IMG/VR virus record: IMGVR_UViG_3300035670_000153
Coordinates: 1-64,000 of that record
Direction: 5' to 3' (one strand)
Origin: a virus
DNA length: 64,000 nucleotides
The notes under the pieces are model-generated. The model searched no databases. It saw only the letters and a list, made by a program, of their open reading frames with translations, and was not told where the DNA came from. Below, one piece after another: positions 25,525 to 34,372 of the stretch. Numbering within the stretch: the stretch's first letter is position 1; each line of letters begins with the position of its first letter. The position numbers and the translations under genes were made by a program.

Positions 25525-25776
25525 TTATTTTTGATATTTAATCTTTACCCTTAATTTTTCTAATTTATCAAGTCTATCTATAACTTCGATTAGCCACTCA
25601 TTTTTTAATTCATTCGCAAATTGTTTCAATATATCTCTATCTGTTGATACAAAGAAACAATCATTATAATAAAATATATTTGGTTTCACTTCTTTATATC
25701 CAATAGCTAATTTATTCTTACTTGGCTTAATAGTTAATTCTAAAGTTTCTTTATTATGATATAATTCATAATGCAT
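25525..25776 (-). CDS. Hypothetical protein (83 aa)
   Basis: SD GGAGG. Beta-rich first half and a helical, basic tail (WLIEVIDRLDKLEKLRVK). No function recognised. Confidence 0.45.
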   Translation of the reverse strand: MHYELYHNKETLELTIKPSKNKLAIGYKEVKPNIFYYNDCFFVSTDRDILKQFANELKNEWLIEVIDRLDKLEKLRVKIKYQK

Positions 25777-25857
25777 CTTTATTCCTCCATTAATTCAATT
25801 TTATATTTTAAATATTGCTTTTATAACCATTAAGATTACTGAATATTTTAGTTAATG

Positions 25858-26226
25858 TTAATCTGATATAATATTAAATTTCTTTATACAATTTTCACAT
25901 ACATATGTGTTATATATAGTTTTATAAACAGATAAAACAATTCCTGCACATTCATTACATCTAATTTTTTTAACACATATAGATTTTTTGTTTTTAAAGT
26001 TTTCTATTTCTGCTCGTAATCTAATATTTTCCTTTTCTAATTCATCAAGCTCATTATTAATACTAATATCATCTACTATATCAAATATTCCTTTATTATG
26101 CCACATTATACTACCATCTTTATCCATCAATGCATATGTATTATCTGATTCACCCCATATATTATAACTTATATTATGCCTTAAATAATTGCTAGTGTAA
26201 CTTGTTTTTAATTTTACTCTCTTCAT
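25858..26226 (-). CDS. Coiled-coil plus zinc-finger protein (122 aa)
   Basis: Residues about 60-85 form a charged helix (NELDELEKENIRLRAEIE); residues about 92-117 carry RCNECAG and YVCENC, a four-Cys zinc ribbon. The start is beta-rich. SD AAGGAG. A dimeric nucleic-acid-binding adaptor is possible. Confidence 0.55.
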   Translation of the reverse strand: MKRVKLKTSYTSNYLRHNISYNIWGESDNTYALMDKDGSIMWHNKGIFDIVDDISINNELDELEKENIRLRAEIENFKNKKSICVKKIRCNECAGIVLSVYKTIYNTYVCENCIKKFNIISD

Positions 26227-26429
26227 ATTATTCTCCTTCTAATTAATTTATTTCTTTTTTCATTTATTTCCTCACTTTTTTTAATAGCATGTAAAACTAA
26301 TAAAATTACCCCACTAGAGCCCCATATTATTCTAAAAAAATTATTATCCATTCCCATAATCAGAGTTCCAGTTGAGCTAATTGCACATATTCCCAATAAT
26401 ATAGTATATAATATTATAAACCTCCTCAT
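26223..26429 (-). CDS. Small membrane protein (68 aa)
   Basis: Two hydrophobic helices (about 3-26 and 30-50) and a basic tail NKLIRRRII. AGGAGG lies inside codons 2-3, so the true start may be a few codons later at a non-ATG codon. First gene after the promoter at 26455-26483. Confidence 0.45.
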   Translation of the reverse strand: MRRFIILYTILLGICAISSTGTLIMGMDNNFFRIIWGSSGVILLVLHAIKKSEEINEKRNKLIRRRII

Positions 26430-26454
26430 TAAATTGATTTTTTAACTCATATTA

Positions 26455-26500
26455 ATATTATCATATTTAAATTTAAAAGTCAATATTTAAATTGACTTTT
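26455..26500 (-). promoter_or_regulatory. Promoter TTGACT-17-TAATAT overlapping a hairpin
   Basis: -35 at 26483-26478, -10 at 26460-26455 with TGA just before it (extended -10). Hairpin AAAAGTCAAT / ATTGACTTTT (26475-26500) resembles the one at 5399-5425; its 3' arm on the minus strand holds the -35. Confidence 0.75.
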
Positions 26501-26511
26501 AAATTTATTAT

Positions 26512-26715
26512 TTATATTTCATATTTTTTTCTGATTGTTTCTGTAAATTCTATGACTGTAACTTTTATATCTGTAACTTTAAATGCAGACTTTAATTCAG
26601 CAAGTTTTTTTAACATTTCTGATTCATCATCAAATATTAAATTTTCATTCCTTCTACGTGTACTACCTATATAACCTTTAAACCATTCGATGCAATATTT
26701 TTTAATCACATTCAA
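26512..26715 (-). CDS. Hypothetical protein (67 aa, TTG start)
   Basis: TTG start with GGGTGAT upstream. Basic N-terminus and a helical SEMLKKLAELKSAF segment. Last gene of the operon from 28318. No function recognised. Confidence 0.4.
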   Translation of the reverse strand: MNVIKKYCIEWFKGYIGSTRRRNENLIFDDESEMLKKLAELKSAFKVTDIKVTVIEFTETIRKKYEI

Positions 26716-26743
26716 TCAAATCACCCATTAAATTTTTTAAATA

Positions 26744-27307
26744 TTATTCTGTATCTATTCCTAGTCTTGGTAAATCTAATTTATCAATAATTTGTTTAGT
26801 ATCTAACAATTTAAACCCATCTTTATTATATAATACTTTTGCTATTAAAATTCTCTCTTTAACTTTTAAATTAGATACTCTAGCAAAAGAGTGAATCTTA
26901 TTATTTATTTCTATTTCAGATTTAAAACCTGATACACCATTCCTATCTTTATAATTATGTACTAAAATTTGATAAATCCCATATTTCATTTTATCTTTAG
27001 ATGTCCATGTAATGTTTTCTACTGCAACCCCTTCGGGTCTTAGAACATCTATATCTAGATAACCAGTAGTATTACTATTTTTAAAATCAAAATATATCAA
27101 GTTTCCGTCAGGCTCTATGCAATGTAAATCATAATCATTTAAATCTTCTAAATTATCATTCCATTGTATAGACATCCTCATAGTACCTTCTACATTACCT
27201 CCAACGTTAGCTACATTAGATTTAATATCTGTACTAATATTATTTGGATGATTAAATAATTTTAATATTAAAATAACACTAAATATTATAATTACTACTA
27301 CAGCAAT
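26744..27307 (-). CDS. DUF2135/YfaP-like domain protein, in frame with the upstream gene across a single TGA
   Basis: The visible ATG (27181) gives 145 aa that start inside a domain: SIQWNDNLEDLNDYDLHCIEP, then GYLDIDVL, ENITWTS and GIYQILVHNY, a pattern of YfaP/DUF2135 beta-sandwich proteins. Between 27182 and 27307 the same frame has 42 sense codons, encoding a transmembrane helix (AVVVIIIFSVILILKLF) and a linker. The frame is continuous with the gene ending at 27308, interrupted only by its TGA. So this is either the C-terminal part of a 524-residue read-through product, a gene with an unusual start (ATT next to the TGA), or a recent nonsense split. Confidence 0.6.
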   Translation of the reverse strand: MAVVVIIIFSVILILKLFNHPNNISTDIKSNVANVGGNVEGTMRMSIQWNDNLEDLNDYDLHCIEPDGNLIYFDFKNSNTTGYLDIDVLRPEGVAVENITWTSKDKMKYGIYQILVHNYKDRNGVSGFKSEIEINNKIHSFARVSNLKVKERILIAKVLYNKDGFKLLDTKQIIDKLDLPRLGIDTE

Positions 27308-28318
27308 TCATGCAATAGGATTACCTTTTTCACTTATAGATTTCAATTTACGTTTTCTCTTTAAAATAGTTAATAACATGATAATTGGAACTAAGTCTAA
27401 AAATACTGCATAAACTATTTGTATTACTAATATTACAGAAGCAAGTTTATATCCTTTCATTGATGCAATGTTTTTTGATATTCCTATAAATCCTCTATTT
27501 GGTAATCTTAATTCTACCTCAGATGTAATGTTAGATGCATTATTATTTGTAATATCTGATATTTCAGAAACTTTAACCTCTTTATTAGAAATACTATTTA
27601 ATGAAATATTATTTAGTTCAGCTATCCTTAAATCAGCTTCATTTATTTTAGTATTAAGGTCATTGATATCTTTATTAATTCTTTTTGTTTCTAAAGTTAC
27701 CCACCAAGCACCTTTACTAGAATCAATATTCAATGAGTCATCCATTAGTTTCTTTAGTTGAGCATTATAAGTAATTTTACTACTATTTAAACTTGCTAAT
27801 TCATTTGCTGTTATAGTATTTACCTGAGAACTACTATCGTCAATTCTTCTTATAGACTCCTCTTTAATGGTATTTGTATTTGTTTCAGTTTTTACAGTGG
27901 AAGCTTCAATTATGTTGTTAACCATATTATATTGGAAACTTAAAGTGCAAAAAATACTAAGTATAAACAAACATGTAGCCATTATATATCTTTTATTTTC
28001 TAAAAAAACCATTGTACTAATTTGTAACACAAGTGCAGTAATTACAGCCATAACCTTTTCACTAAACGTAGTTGTAATTGTTAAAGCTAATACAACAGAA
28101 TACCAACAACTAGCTATTAATCCTCCATACATTAGTCCAAAATAAAGATACATTCTCGCTTTAGCTACCCTATAAAACTCTAGAAATCTTAAAAGTTTTA
28201 CATTAGTAATTTTGATATTGTCCAGATTATTATCCTCTGCATCAAAATTTGATACTTCATGAATTGCTTTTACTTTCAACTTCTTATTGTTTAATTCTTG
28301 ATTTGTATTACTTGACAT
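27308..28318 (-). CDS. Multi-pass membrane protein with extracytoplasmic coiled coil
   Basis: 336 aa. Basic/polar N-terminus, about four hydrophobic helices at roughly 57-130, a long charged and Ser/Asn-rich stalk (about 135-275, with NDLNTKINEADLRIAELNN), then a further helix at about 290-320 and a basic end. The stop is TGA, after which the same frame stays open for another 187 codons encoding one more membrane helix and a YfaP-like domain. SD GGAGGGA. Behind the promoter at 28374-28403. Function unknown; a membrane signalling or exclusion protein is possible. Confidence 0.65.
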   Translation of the reverse strand: MSSNTNQELNNKKLKVKAIHEVSNFDAEDNNLDNIKITNVKLLRFLEFYRVAKARMYLYFGLMYGGLIASCWYSVVLALTITTTFSEKVMAVITALVLQISTMVFLENKRYIMATCLFILSIFCTLSFQYNMVNNIIEASTVKTETNTNTIKEESIRRIDDSSSQVNTITANELASLNSSKITYNAQLKKLMDDSLNIDSSKGAWWVTLETKRINKDINDLNTKINEADLRIAELNNISLNSISNKEVKVSEISDITNNNASNITSEVELRLPNRGFIGISKNIASMKGYKLASVILVIQIVYAVFLDLVPIIMLLTILKRKRKLKSISEKGNPIA

Positions 28319-28373
28319 TTAAATCCCTCCTTTAAAATATGTGTTTATATGATTTATTTACCCTACACTTAAA

Positions 28374-28403
28374 AGTATAAACTAAATTTATCCATTTGTC
28401 AAT
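28374..28403 (-). promoter_or_regulatory. Promoter TTGACA-18-TATACT
   Basis: -35 at 28403-28398, -10 at 28379-28374. Closely similar over about 65 bp to the promoter region at 14914-14966, suggesting a duplicated promoter cassette. Confidence 0.75.
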
Positions 28404-28440
28404 GCATTAATTTAAATAATTTTTAATATAATATTTATTA

Positions 28441-28475
28441 TAAAAATTAGGATGGAAAATTAATTCCATCCTAAT
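28441..28475 (-). terminator. Intrinsic terminator after the glucanase gene
   Basis: Perfect stem ATTAGGATGG / CCATCCTAAT with a 10-nt loop, followed on the minus strand by TTTTTAT. Confidence 0.92.
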
Positions 28476-28487
28476 CATATATATTAT

Positions 28488-30364
28488 TTATTTTATTGTA
28501 TCTATTGCTTTTACTAGTTCATTCCATGCATTTATTAAGTTTTGTTTTTGTGTACTATCTATAGAATTAACAATTTGAACTATACTTTTAACTAAATTGA
28601 ATAATTGTGGTGATAATACCTCGTTTTCACTTACTACTGGTACTTCCTCATTTATTATTGGAGTTTCTATAAATTCATGCCCCATTAATTCTATTTCGTA
28701 CATTCTTACATGACCATCGTTATCAGTTTCCCATCTTACTTTACTTGTAGTTATTTCTTTGAAAATATCTATAGGAGTTGCATTTTTATTTTCTGTTACT
28801 TCTAAATGAGTTATCCAGTTAGCACCATCAAAGTATTTTAATTTATATTGATTAGGGCTTGATTATATCCATCAAATCCAAAATAAGTTCTCATTTCGCT
28901 AATAGTATATAATCCACCTAAATCAATTTCTATAAAATGTTGGTCTGATGTGCTTGCTGAAACCCATCTTCCTATATTGGATTTATTATCTCCATTTACT
29001 GCATTTTCGCCTATATATCCTGCATGTACTGAATCTACGATAACACTCTTTCCTTTTGCCACATTTATTTTATCTGAAATCACAGAAGGTTCTATTGGTT
29101 TTACTTCTACCAATTCTTCTAATCGTATATCATCAAAATATATAATATGTGAACCACCACCAATGTCATTTCCCATTAATCCACTATAGAATAACAATCT
29201 TGCTTGTGTATCACTTACTGTTGCAGTAAAGTCCATTATATATTCATTTGTTTGTAATCCAAAATCTAATGCACTATACAAAAATATCTTACTCCATCCT
29301 GCATTAGGTCTATCGATGACAGGTCTAATATGTTTTATGATTTTATTTGACCTAGCTTTGAAAGTTAATCTATATTTTTTATCTTTTTCTATATTTATAG
29401 GATTAATATATTTTATTGATTGCAGGTGTTGTTCATATACATCTTGAGTTATCTCTACAACTAATTCTCCATTTAATATAATAGGTTCTTTTATGCCATT
29501 TCTACCATCTAATTCCCACATTTTATTTATTGTATCAGAAAAATCTCCATTTTTAATAATATTAATTCCACTTGGTTTTAATTCTATTGAAGGTAATACA
29601 TCATTTTGTTCTATTATTGGCATATCATATGTGTCTTGAGCATATACACGAACATAATCTATAACCATTTGTCCTTGTTCATTATTTGATAATGGTAATT
29701 TATTCCCAATAAAATTTCCACCAACTGCTAAATTTATAATGATATAAAAATTTTTATCAAATGGAGCAGGGAACTTTTGTTTCTCTTGACCTGTAATTCC
29801 ATAAGTGCTCCAATTATTAGTTTTTCCCATTAAAACATCATCACAATACCAACGTATTTCCGTAGGAGTCCACTCAACAGCATATATATGATAATCTGAG
29901 TTTAGTCCCCCATTTGGTAAATATACAGAGCCTGTACTTGATAGTTGATGTTGATTATTTAATCCAGTATAATGAATTGTTCCTACGTATCTATCTAAAT
30001 CTCCACCTGTTTCCATAATATCTATTTCTCCAGATGAAGACCAATTCCCATATTCATTTGTCTCTGGCATAAGCCAAAAAGCAGACCAATAACCTTGTCC
30101 TACTGGTAATTTTGCTCTCATTTCAAATCTTCCATATGTTTGAGAAAACTTTCCTTTTGATTCTATTGCCCCTGACACATACGGTTTATTATCAGGATTA
30201 CTTTTCTTTTCTGCTTTTAACGTAAGTTCTCCATTAGATACAATTACATTTTCACTTGAATAATAAGATTGTTCATTATTACTATATTGACTTTTATGTA
30301 AAGACCATTTACTACTATCTAATAAACCACCTTCGAATTCATCACTCCATGTTAATTTCCACAT
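28488..30364 (-). pseudogene. GH16 endo-beta-glucanase with carbohydrate-binding domains, broken by a one-base frameshift
   Basis: The frame 30364-28838 (508 aa) starts with a GH16 catalytic domain (about 5-245): SDEFEGG, the retaining catalytic motif GEIDIMETGG, and GYWSAFWLMPE. It is followed by a CBM4/9-type beta-sandwich (about 270-415) and the start of a discoidin (F5/8C) domain. That domain breaks off at GYNQA, but continues in the -1 frame through to the end at 28488 (NQYKLKYFDGANW, DGHVRMYEIELMG), with no stop. Adding one C to the CCC run near 28850 would restore a single 625-residue protein. This is a frameshift mutation, a sequence error or a slippage site. Intact, it would degrade beta-1,3(4)-glucans, perhaps host capsule. 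Confidence 0.8.
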
Positions 30365-30408
30365 AAAACACTCCCCTTTATTAATTAATTATAAAATACC
30401 TATTTGTA

Positions 30409-30612
30409 CTATTCTTTAATTTCTTCTTCAATTTCTTCTTTAACTTCTTCTTCTTTTAGAACAACATCTAAATTCCTACTCATAAACCATTTATATGCAT
30501 TAATATCAAAACAGATTGCTTTAAAATTAATTAATTCTCCTTGTGCTTCATTATATCTTGCACAATCTTGTTTCTTTTTGCAATCTTCATTTTTACATTT
30601 TGATACCCACAT
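30409..30612 (-). CDS. Small Cys-rich acidic protein (67 aa)
   Basis: KCKNEDCKKKQDCARYNEA carries three Cys near the N-terminus, and a fourth is at about residue 34. The tail is a run of Glu/Lys (EEEVKEEIEEEIKE). SD AAAGGAGG. It precedes the glucanase in the same operon. No function recognised. Confidence 0.5.
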   Translation of the reverse strand: MWVSKCKNEDCKKKQDCARYNEAQGELINFKAICFDINAYKWFMSRNLDVVLKEEEVKEEIEEEIKE

Positions 30613-30642
30613 TTTTTATATGCCTCCTTTCCATATATGTAT

Positions 30643-30671
30643 ATGTTACTATTTTCACTTGATATTGTCAA
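30643..30671 (-). promoter_or_regulatory. Promoter TTGACA-17-TAACAT
   Basis: -35 at 30671-30666, -10 at 30648-30643. Drives 30612 and the glucanase. Follows the terminator of the dUTPase operon. Confidence 0.75.
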
Positions 30672-30693
30672 GTGTCCATTTGATATTTATAAT

Positions 30694-30735
30694 AAAATAT
30701 TAGACTATAGTGTAACAACTATAATCTAATATTTT
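30694..30735 (-). terminator. Intrinsic terminator after the dUTPase gene
   Basis: Long stem AAAATATTAGATTATAGT / ACTATAGTCTAATATTTT with one mismatch and a short loop. A/T-rich but long. Confidence 0.8.
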
Positions 30736-30746
30736 ATATTATTACT

Positions 30747-31250
30747 CTATTTACCTGAACTACCTAACATACCAAAATTTCTTTCTGATTCAAATTTTAA
30801 TAAATCTTCATAACTTTTTTCTTCAACTTTAACTTTAGGTACAGGTAATAGTAATGCTTGAGCAATTCCTTTATCATATCTATAAATAATATAATCATCT
30901 TCTAGAGATGATAATGTGCTTTCATTTGTTTCTTTAGTTATAACAATTGGTTTTGTATTCCCGTTATAAAGAGCTATAAACCATTGTTTCCTAAATCCAC
31001 TATCAATTACACCTGCTGATTTTTTCATGCTTTTAATTGCACTGCTTCCTCTTTCTTCAATAAGGAACATATATTCATGATGAAATGCAGAAGCAATACC
31101 TGTAGGAACTAATGTAGTTTCATGTGGAGGTAATATCATATATTCTTCATCAAAACAAGCATAAATATCATATCCTCCATCTTCTTCTCTTTTACTAGGT
31201 ATTTTAGCATCAGGTCTTACTTTTGCAAAATAAATTATATCTTTAATCAC
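30747..31250 (-). CDS. dut: dUTP diphosphatase (trimeric dUTPase)
   Basis: 167 aa from a GTG with AAAGGAGG upstream. Motif 1 EDGGYDIYA, motif 2 ERGSSA, motif 3 GVIDSGFRKQW with the catalytic Asp, and a shortened Gly-rich motif 5 at the C-terminus (RNFGMLGSSGK). It removes dUTP and yields dUMP, matching the ribonucleotide reductase directly upstream. An insertion of about 15 residues lies before motif 4. Confidence 0.92.
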   Translation of the reverse strand: MIKDIIYFAKVRPDAKIPSKREEDGGYDIYACFDEEYMILPPHETTLVPTGIASAFHHEYMFLIEERGSSAIKSMKKSAGVIDSGFRKQWFIALYNGNTKPIVITKETNESTLSSLEDDYIIYRYDKGIAQALLLPVPKVKVEEKSYEDLLKFESERNFGMLGSSGK

Positions 31251-31286
31251 TTTATTTCCTCCTTTATATTTTTTGATTTATTTTAA

Positions 31287-33743
31287 TTAAAACTGAATAT
31301 CACAAGCTCCACCAGAACAAGCAGTAGCTCCCATTGTATCAACATCGGTATATTCTTTCTTACCTAATTCAGTTGCCCAATCTATATTTTTTAATGTTTT
31401 TTGTATCTTCCACATTTTATGTAAATTATATACATCCTTCAAACAATTGGCACATTCATCTTTAGATTTGAAATTTATAGAAAACTTATTAAATCTTCTA
31501 ACAAAATCTCTCTTTAATAAGTCACATCTTTCATCTGTTAATTTTTCCCCATATCCCAACGCAGTATTACAAGCGTTCCATAGGTCATTATTAAATGCAT
31601 TGAACCCAGCTTCTATTAATGCAGATGTAAACAATGCAACTTCACCATATTTACTTACAATTTCTTCATGAGTTAATATTTCTGTAAATGGGGCTTGTGG
31701 ATATGCTTTATCCCCAAAAGATGACAATAGTGATACACCACATAAATACTTCCTATTTTCATATATGTATTTAGTAACTTCTTCCCAATTATCTACTGTT
31801 ATGGTATTACTTACATTATCCCTTAATCTATGGTCAGTACATAGGTCTATATTAGTTCCTTCTTCTATCCATACTTGTTGTGCTTTCTTAACATATTCTA
31901 ACTGTTTAATTCCGAGTAAGTCTTTTTTAAATATAGATGTTTCAATAGGTGTGATAGGAAATGCTACTACTATATCTCGCTCTCTATTCCAAACAGACTC
32001 TTGGCACATGGCTGGATTTGTTTTTTGCAATAATTGTGCAACTTCACTATCTTTACTAAGTTGGACATGTCTTAAATATGATGGAGAGTGTTCCCCATGA
32101 ACTCCAGATGCACATTCCAACAATACAGATGAATTACCTGATGGTTTTATAACAGTACATCTAGCTGATGGATTAATTCCAATCATTTTTGCTACTATTT
32201 TATTCCAATGTTTTACTATTTTAGCTCCTTCACCCATTATTTCATCGTCAAATATAATTTGAGGATTATTCATCATACCTGTAATTCCTACTCCAATTAA
32301 AGCTTCTTTTTCAACTATTTCTATTGTAGCATCTTTAAAGAACTTAAAATCTGTGTATCCTGCTTGTAGTGTACCTAATATAGATGCCATTTTACATTGA
32401 TTAAAGAATACTTCTTTAGATATCGATTTAGAACCATTTATCTCTGTAAGATTACATAACTGGAATCCACTTCTCCCATCAATAGTTCTTGGTAGAAATC
32501 CAACCTCCACACACGGGTTATATGTAAAATCTTCACTATCTGTCCATAAGAATCCTGGTTCTCCATAATCCTTAACTGATTCCATTATTTTTTGAAATTC
32601 TTCAAAAGTAGTTTCATCTCTTAATAAAACTGCACTATTATTACTTCTACCTCTTTGTGGGTTCTCGATAAACCAATTACCTGTTTTAGCATTTATCATT
32701 TCTTCATCATCTTTTGAAAATAAACATATAGTTGCACTACGCCTTACCCCACCAGAAATTACAGCATCTGCTATATGCATACAAATATCATAAGCAACAA
32801 TTGGTCTTAATTTATTTTGCCCTTTTTTTAATTCATTTTCAATTAATAGCTCGATAGTATCTAATGCTTTACGTAACGGTTCGCTCCCAGGAGCACGAAA
32901 GCCTCCACTAATAAAACTTCCCTTTGGTCTAATATTTGACAAATCAAAATATACTTTTCTCCCAGCATATTCAGGATATACTTGGTTATCTTCAAAATAA
33001 GATGATAATAAAACATCTATTGTATTTGCCCATCCCGCAATTGAATCTGGTACTATATATGTCTTAGCTGATTTATTTCTTTTTGATATATTTGGTAACT
33101 TAGCTATATGTTTTCTAACTACGCTGAATCCAACTCCTGCACCTGCTAATAACAAGTAAAAATATCCACCAAAGAAATCAGGTCTATCACAATAAGAAGA
33201 AGCACAATTATAGAGCTTTGCGTGAGATTTTAATAATTGTTCGCCTCCGAATTGTAAAGCTCTCTGTGCTCCTAGAAATAATTTATTTTTATATGCTAAT
33301 GTTACTTCTTCTACTAATTTCTGTAATTCCAAATTATCTTTTAATTTATCTTTGTAGAATTCTTTATGCATATCCATTACTCTATCTACTGATTCATCCC
33401 AAGTTTCATATCTACCTTTTAATTCGTCGTATCTAGCATATGCCTCATAAAACTTTGTATCACTCATTAATTTTCTTGCATCTATTCTATTTGGTTTAAT
33501 TTCTATATGTACTATTTTAGACTTCGAAAACTCTTTAAAATAATTAATATTATTCAATATATTATCATAAAAAAATAATTCCTCGTTACACTTAACTACT
33601 GGGACTGAACGAATACCAATACTTCTCATTTCAGTAATATCTTGATTTATTTTATAGTTTATACCTTCTAAATCAAATTTCTTTTTTACAACCTCACAAT
33701 TTGGACATGTTGAAGTTGAGTATAAAATTATTTCATCACTCAT
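31287..33743 (-). CDS. nrdJ: Class II (adenosylcobalamin-dependent) ribonucleotide reductase with N-terminal glutaredoxin-like domain
   Basis: 818 aa; ATG 33743 follows GGGAG, while 33773 contains that SD. Residues 1-75 are thioredoxin-fold, with TCPNC active site and SVPVV cis-Pro loop. The rest follows the monomeric NrdJ type: NCASSYC, YLLLAGAGVGFSV, GGVRRSAT, the NPCVE motif, FQLCNLTE with the radical Cys and catalytic Glu, PSGNSS, and a C-terminal redox pair CSGGAC. No NrdB-like radical subunit is needed. The fused glutaredoxin may reduce the C-terminal cysteines directly. Co-transcribed with dut. B12 dependence fits an anaerobic host. Confidence 0.9.
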   Translation of the reverse strand: MSDEIILYSTSTCPNCEVVKKKFDLEGINYKINQDITEMRSIGIRSVPVVKCNEELFFYDNILNNINYFKEFSKSKIVHIEIKPNRIDARKLMSDTKFYEAYARYDELKGRYETWDESVDRVMDMHKEFYKDKLKDNLELQKLVEEVTLAYKNKLFLGAQRALQFGGEQLLKSHAKLYNCASSYCDRPDFFGGYFYLLLAGAGVGFSVVRKHIAKLPNISKRNKSAKTYIVPDSIAGWANTIDVLLSSYFEDNQVYPEYAGRKVYFDLSNIRPKGSFISGGFRAPGSEPLRKALDTIELLIENELKKGQNKLRPIVAYDICMHIADAVISGGVRRSATICLFSKDDEEMINAKTGNWFIENPQRGRSNNSAVLLRDETTFEEFQKIMESVKDYGEPGFLWTDSEDFTYNPCVEVGFLPRTIDGRSGFQLCNLTEINGSKSISKEVFFNQCKMASILGTLQAGYTDFKFFKDATIEIVEKEALIGVGITGMMNNPQIIFDDEIMGEGAKIVKHWNKIVAKMIGINPSARCTVIKPSGNSSVLLECASGVHGEHSPSYLRHVQLSKDSEVAQLLQKTNPAMCQESVWNRERDIVVAFPITPIETSIFKKDLLGIKQLEYVKKAQQVWIEEGTNIDLCTDHRLRDNVSNTITVDNWEEVTKYIYENRKYLCGVSLLSSFGDKAYPQAPFTEILTHEEIVSKYGEVALFTSALIEAGFNAFNNDLWNACNTALGYGEKLTDERCDLLKRDFVRRFNKFSINFKSKDECANCLKDVYNLHKMWKIQKTLKNIDWATELGKKEYTDVDTMGATACSGGACDIQF

Positions 33744-33800
33744 AAGCACTCTCCCTTTTTCTATATAAAACATAGGTTTTAAAAATCTGTTTTTTCTATT

Positions 33801-34019
33801 TTAATGCAATGAAATCCTAATTTCATCTGCATCTCTATTTACTAATACTTTACTGAAACTATCCTCGTCGCAAAAACTACATTTTATATACGTTTCTGCT
33901 ATTTTTTCATTGCCAACGTGCGTTCTTTTACCTGTTTTTTTATCATAAATTAATAATCTACTCATAGTTGTAAACTCTTTGAATACAGCTTTATTACCAC
34001 ATCCTGTACATATATACAT
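33801..34019 (-). CDS. Small zinc-ribbon protein (72 aa)
   Basis: The ATG at 34019 is 8 nt after AGGAAG; the upstream GTG is too close. YICTGCGNKA and IKCSFCDED form a CxxC...CxxC zinc ribbon. It sits just upstream of the reductase gene. No function recognised. Confidence 0.55.
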   Translation of the reverse strand: MYICTGCGNKAVFKEFTTMSRLLIYDKKTGKRTHVGNEKIAETYIKCSFCDEDSFSKVLVNRDADEIRISLH

Positions 34020-34031
34020 AATTATCACTTC

Positions 34032-34205
34032 CTATTCATAGATTTTTTCTACAACCCATTCATCATAGAAACAAACAATTGTAGCTTCTGTCCCTTCTAA
34101 TAAAAAACTTATTACACAACTTTCATAATCTTCTTCTAATATGTAACCATCATATTTATTTATGGGATTATTAATTTTTTGAAATATGATTTTTTGTTGA
34201 TACAT
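34032..34205 (-). CDS. Hypothetical protein (57 aa)
   Basis: A longer frame to 34298 would start inside the promoter, so the ATG at 34205, with AAAGGTGAT upstream, is chosen. Acidic, beta-rich (GYILEEDYESCVISFLLEG). First gene of the reductase operon, after a long leader. Confidence 0.5.
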   Translation of the reverse strand: MYQQKIIFQKINNPINKYDGYILEEDYESCVISFLLEGTEATIVCFYDEWVVEKIYE

Positions 34206-34259
34206 AATATCACCTTTATCCTTTCTTATATTTTTATCACCACCATTCCAATAAAATTT

Positions 34260-34306
34260 GTGGTATAATGTATGGTATTTTATTAACCACATAATCATTA
34301 TACCAC
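34260..34306 (-). promoter_or_regulatory. Dyad symmetry over the -10 and early leader of the reductase operon
   Basis: Perfect 11-bp arms GTGGTATAATG (34260-34270) and CATTATACCAC (34296-34306), with more partial pairing inside. The right arm covers the -10 of the promoter at 34297-34325. Could be an operator or a 5' hairpin. Confidence 0.55.
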
Positions 34307-34325
34307 TTTTATTTTTTTATGTCAA
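34297..34325 (-). promoter_or_regulatory. Consensus promoter TTGACA-17-TATAAT for the ribonucleotide reductase operon
   Basis: -35 at 34325-34320, -10 at 34302-34297. Drives 34205, 34019, nrdJ and dut. Confidence 0.9.
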
Positions 34326-34372
34326 GTAGTGTTATATCAAGGCTAAAAGGCTAATTTTGTATATTGCCATAA

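Noticed and set aside
27182-27310. General reassignment of TGA to an amino acid
   Set aside because: TGA ends several other genes cleanly (for example at 3167, 15197 and 53293), so any read-through would be local.
34230-34330. Cobalamin riboswitch ahead of the class II reductase operon
   Set aside because: The leader of about 90 nt is too short and no B12-box-like sequence was seen.
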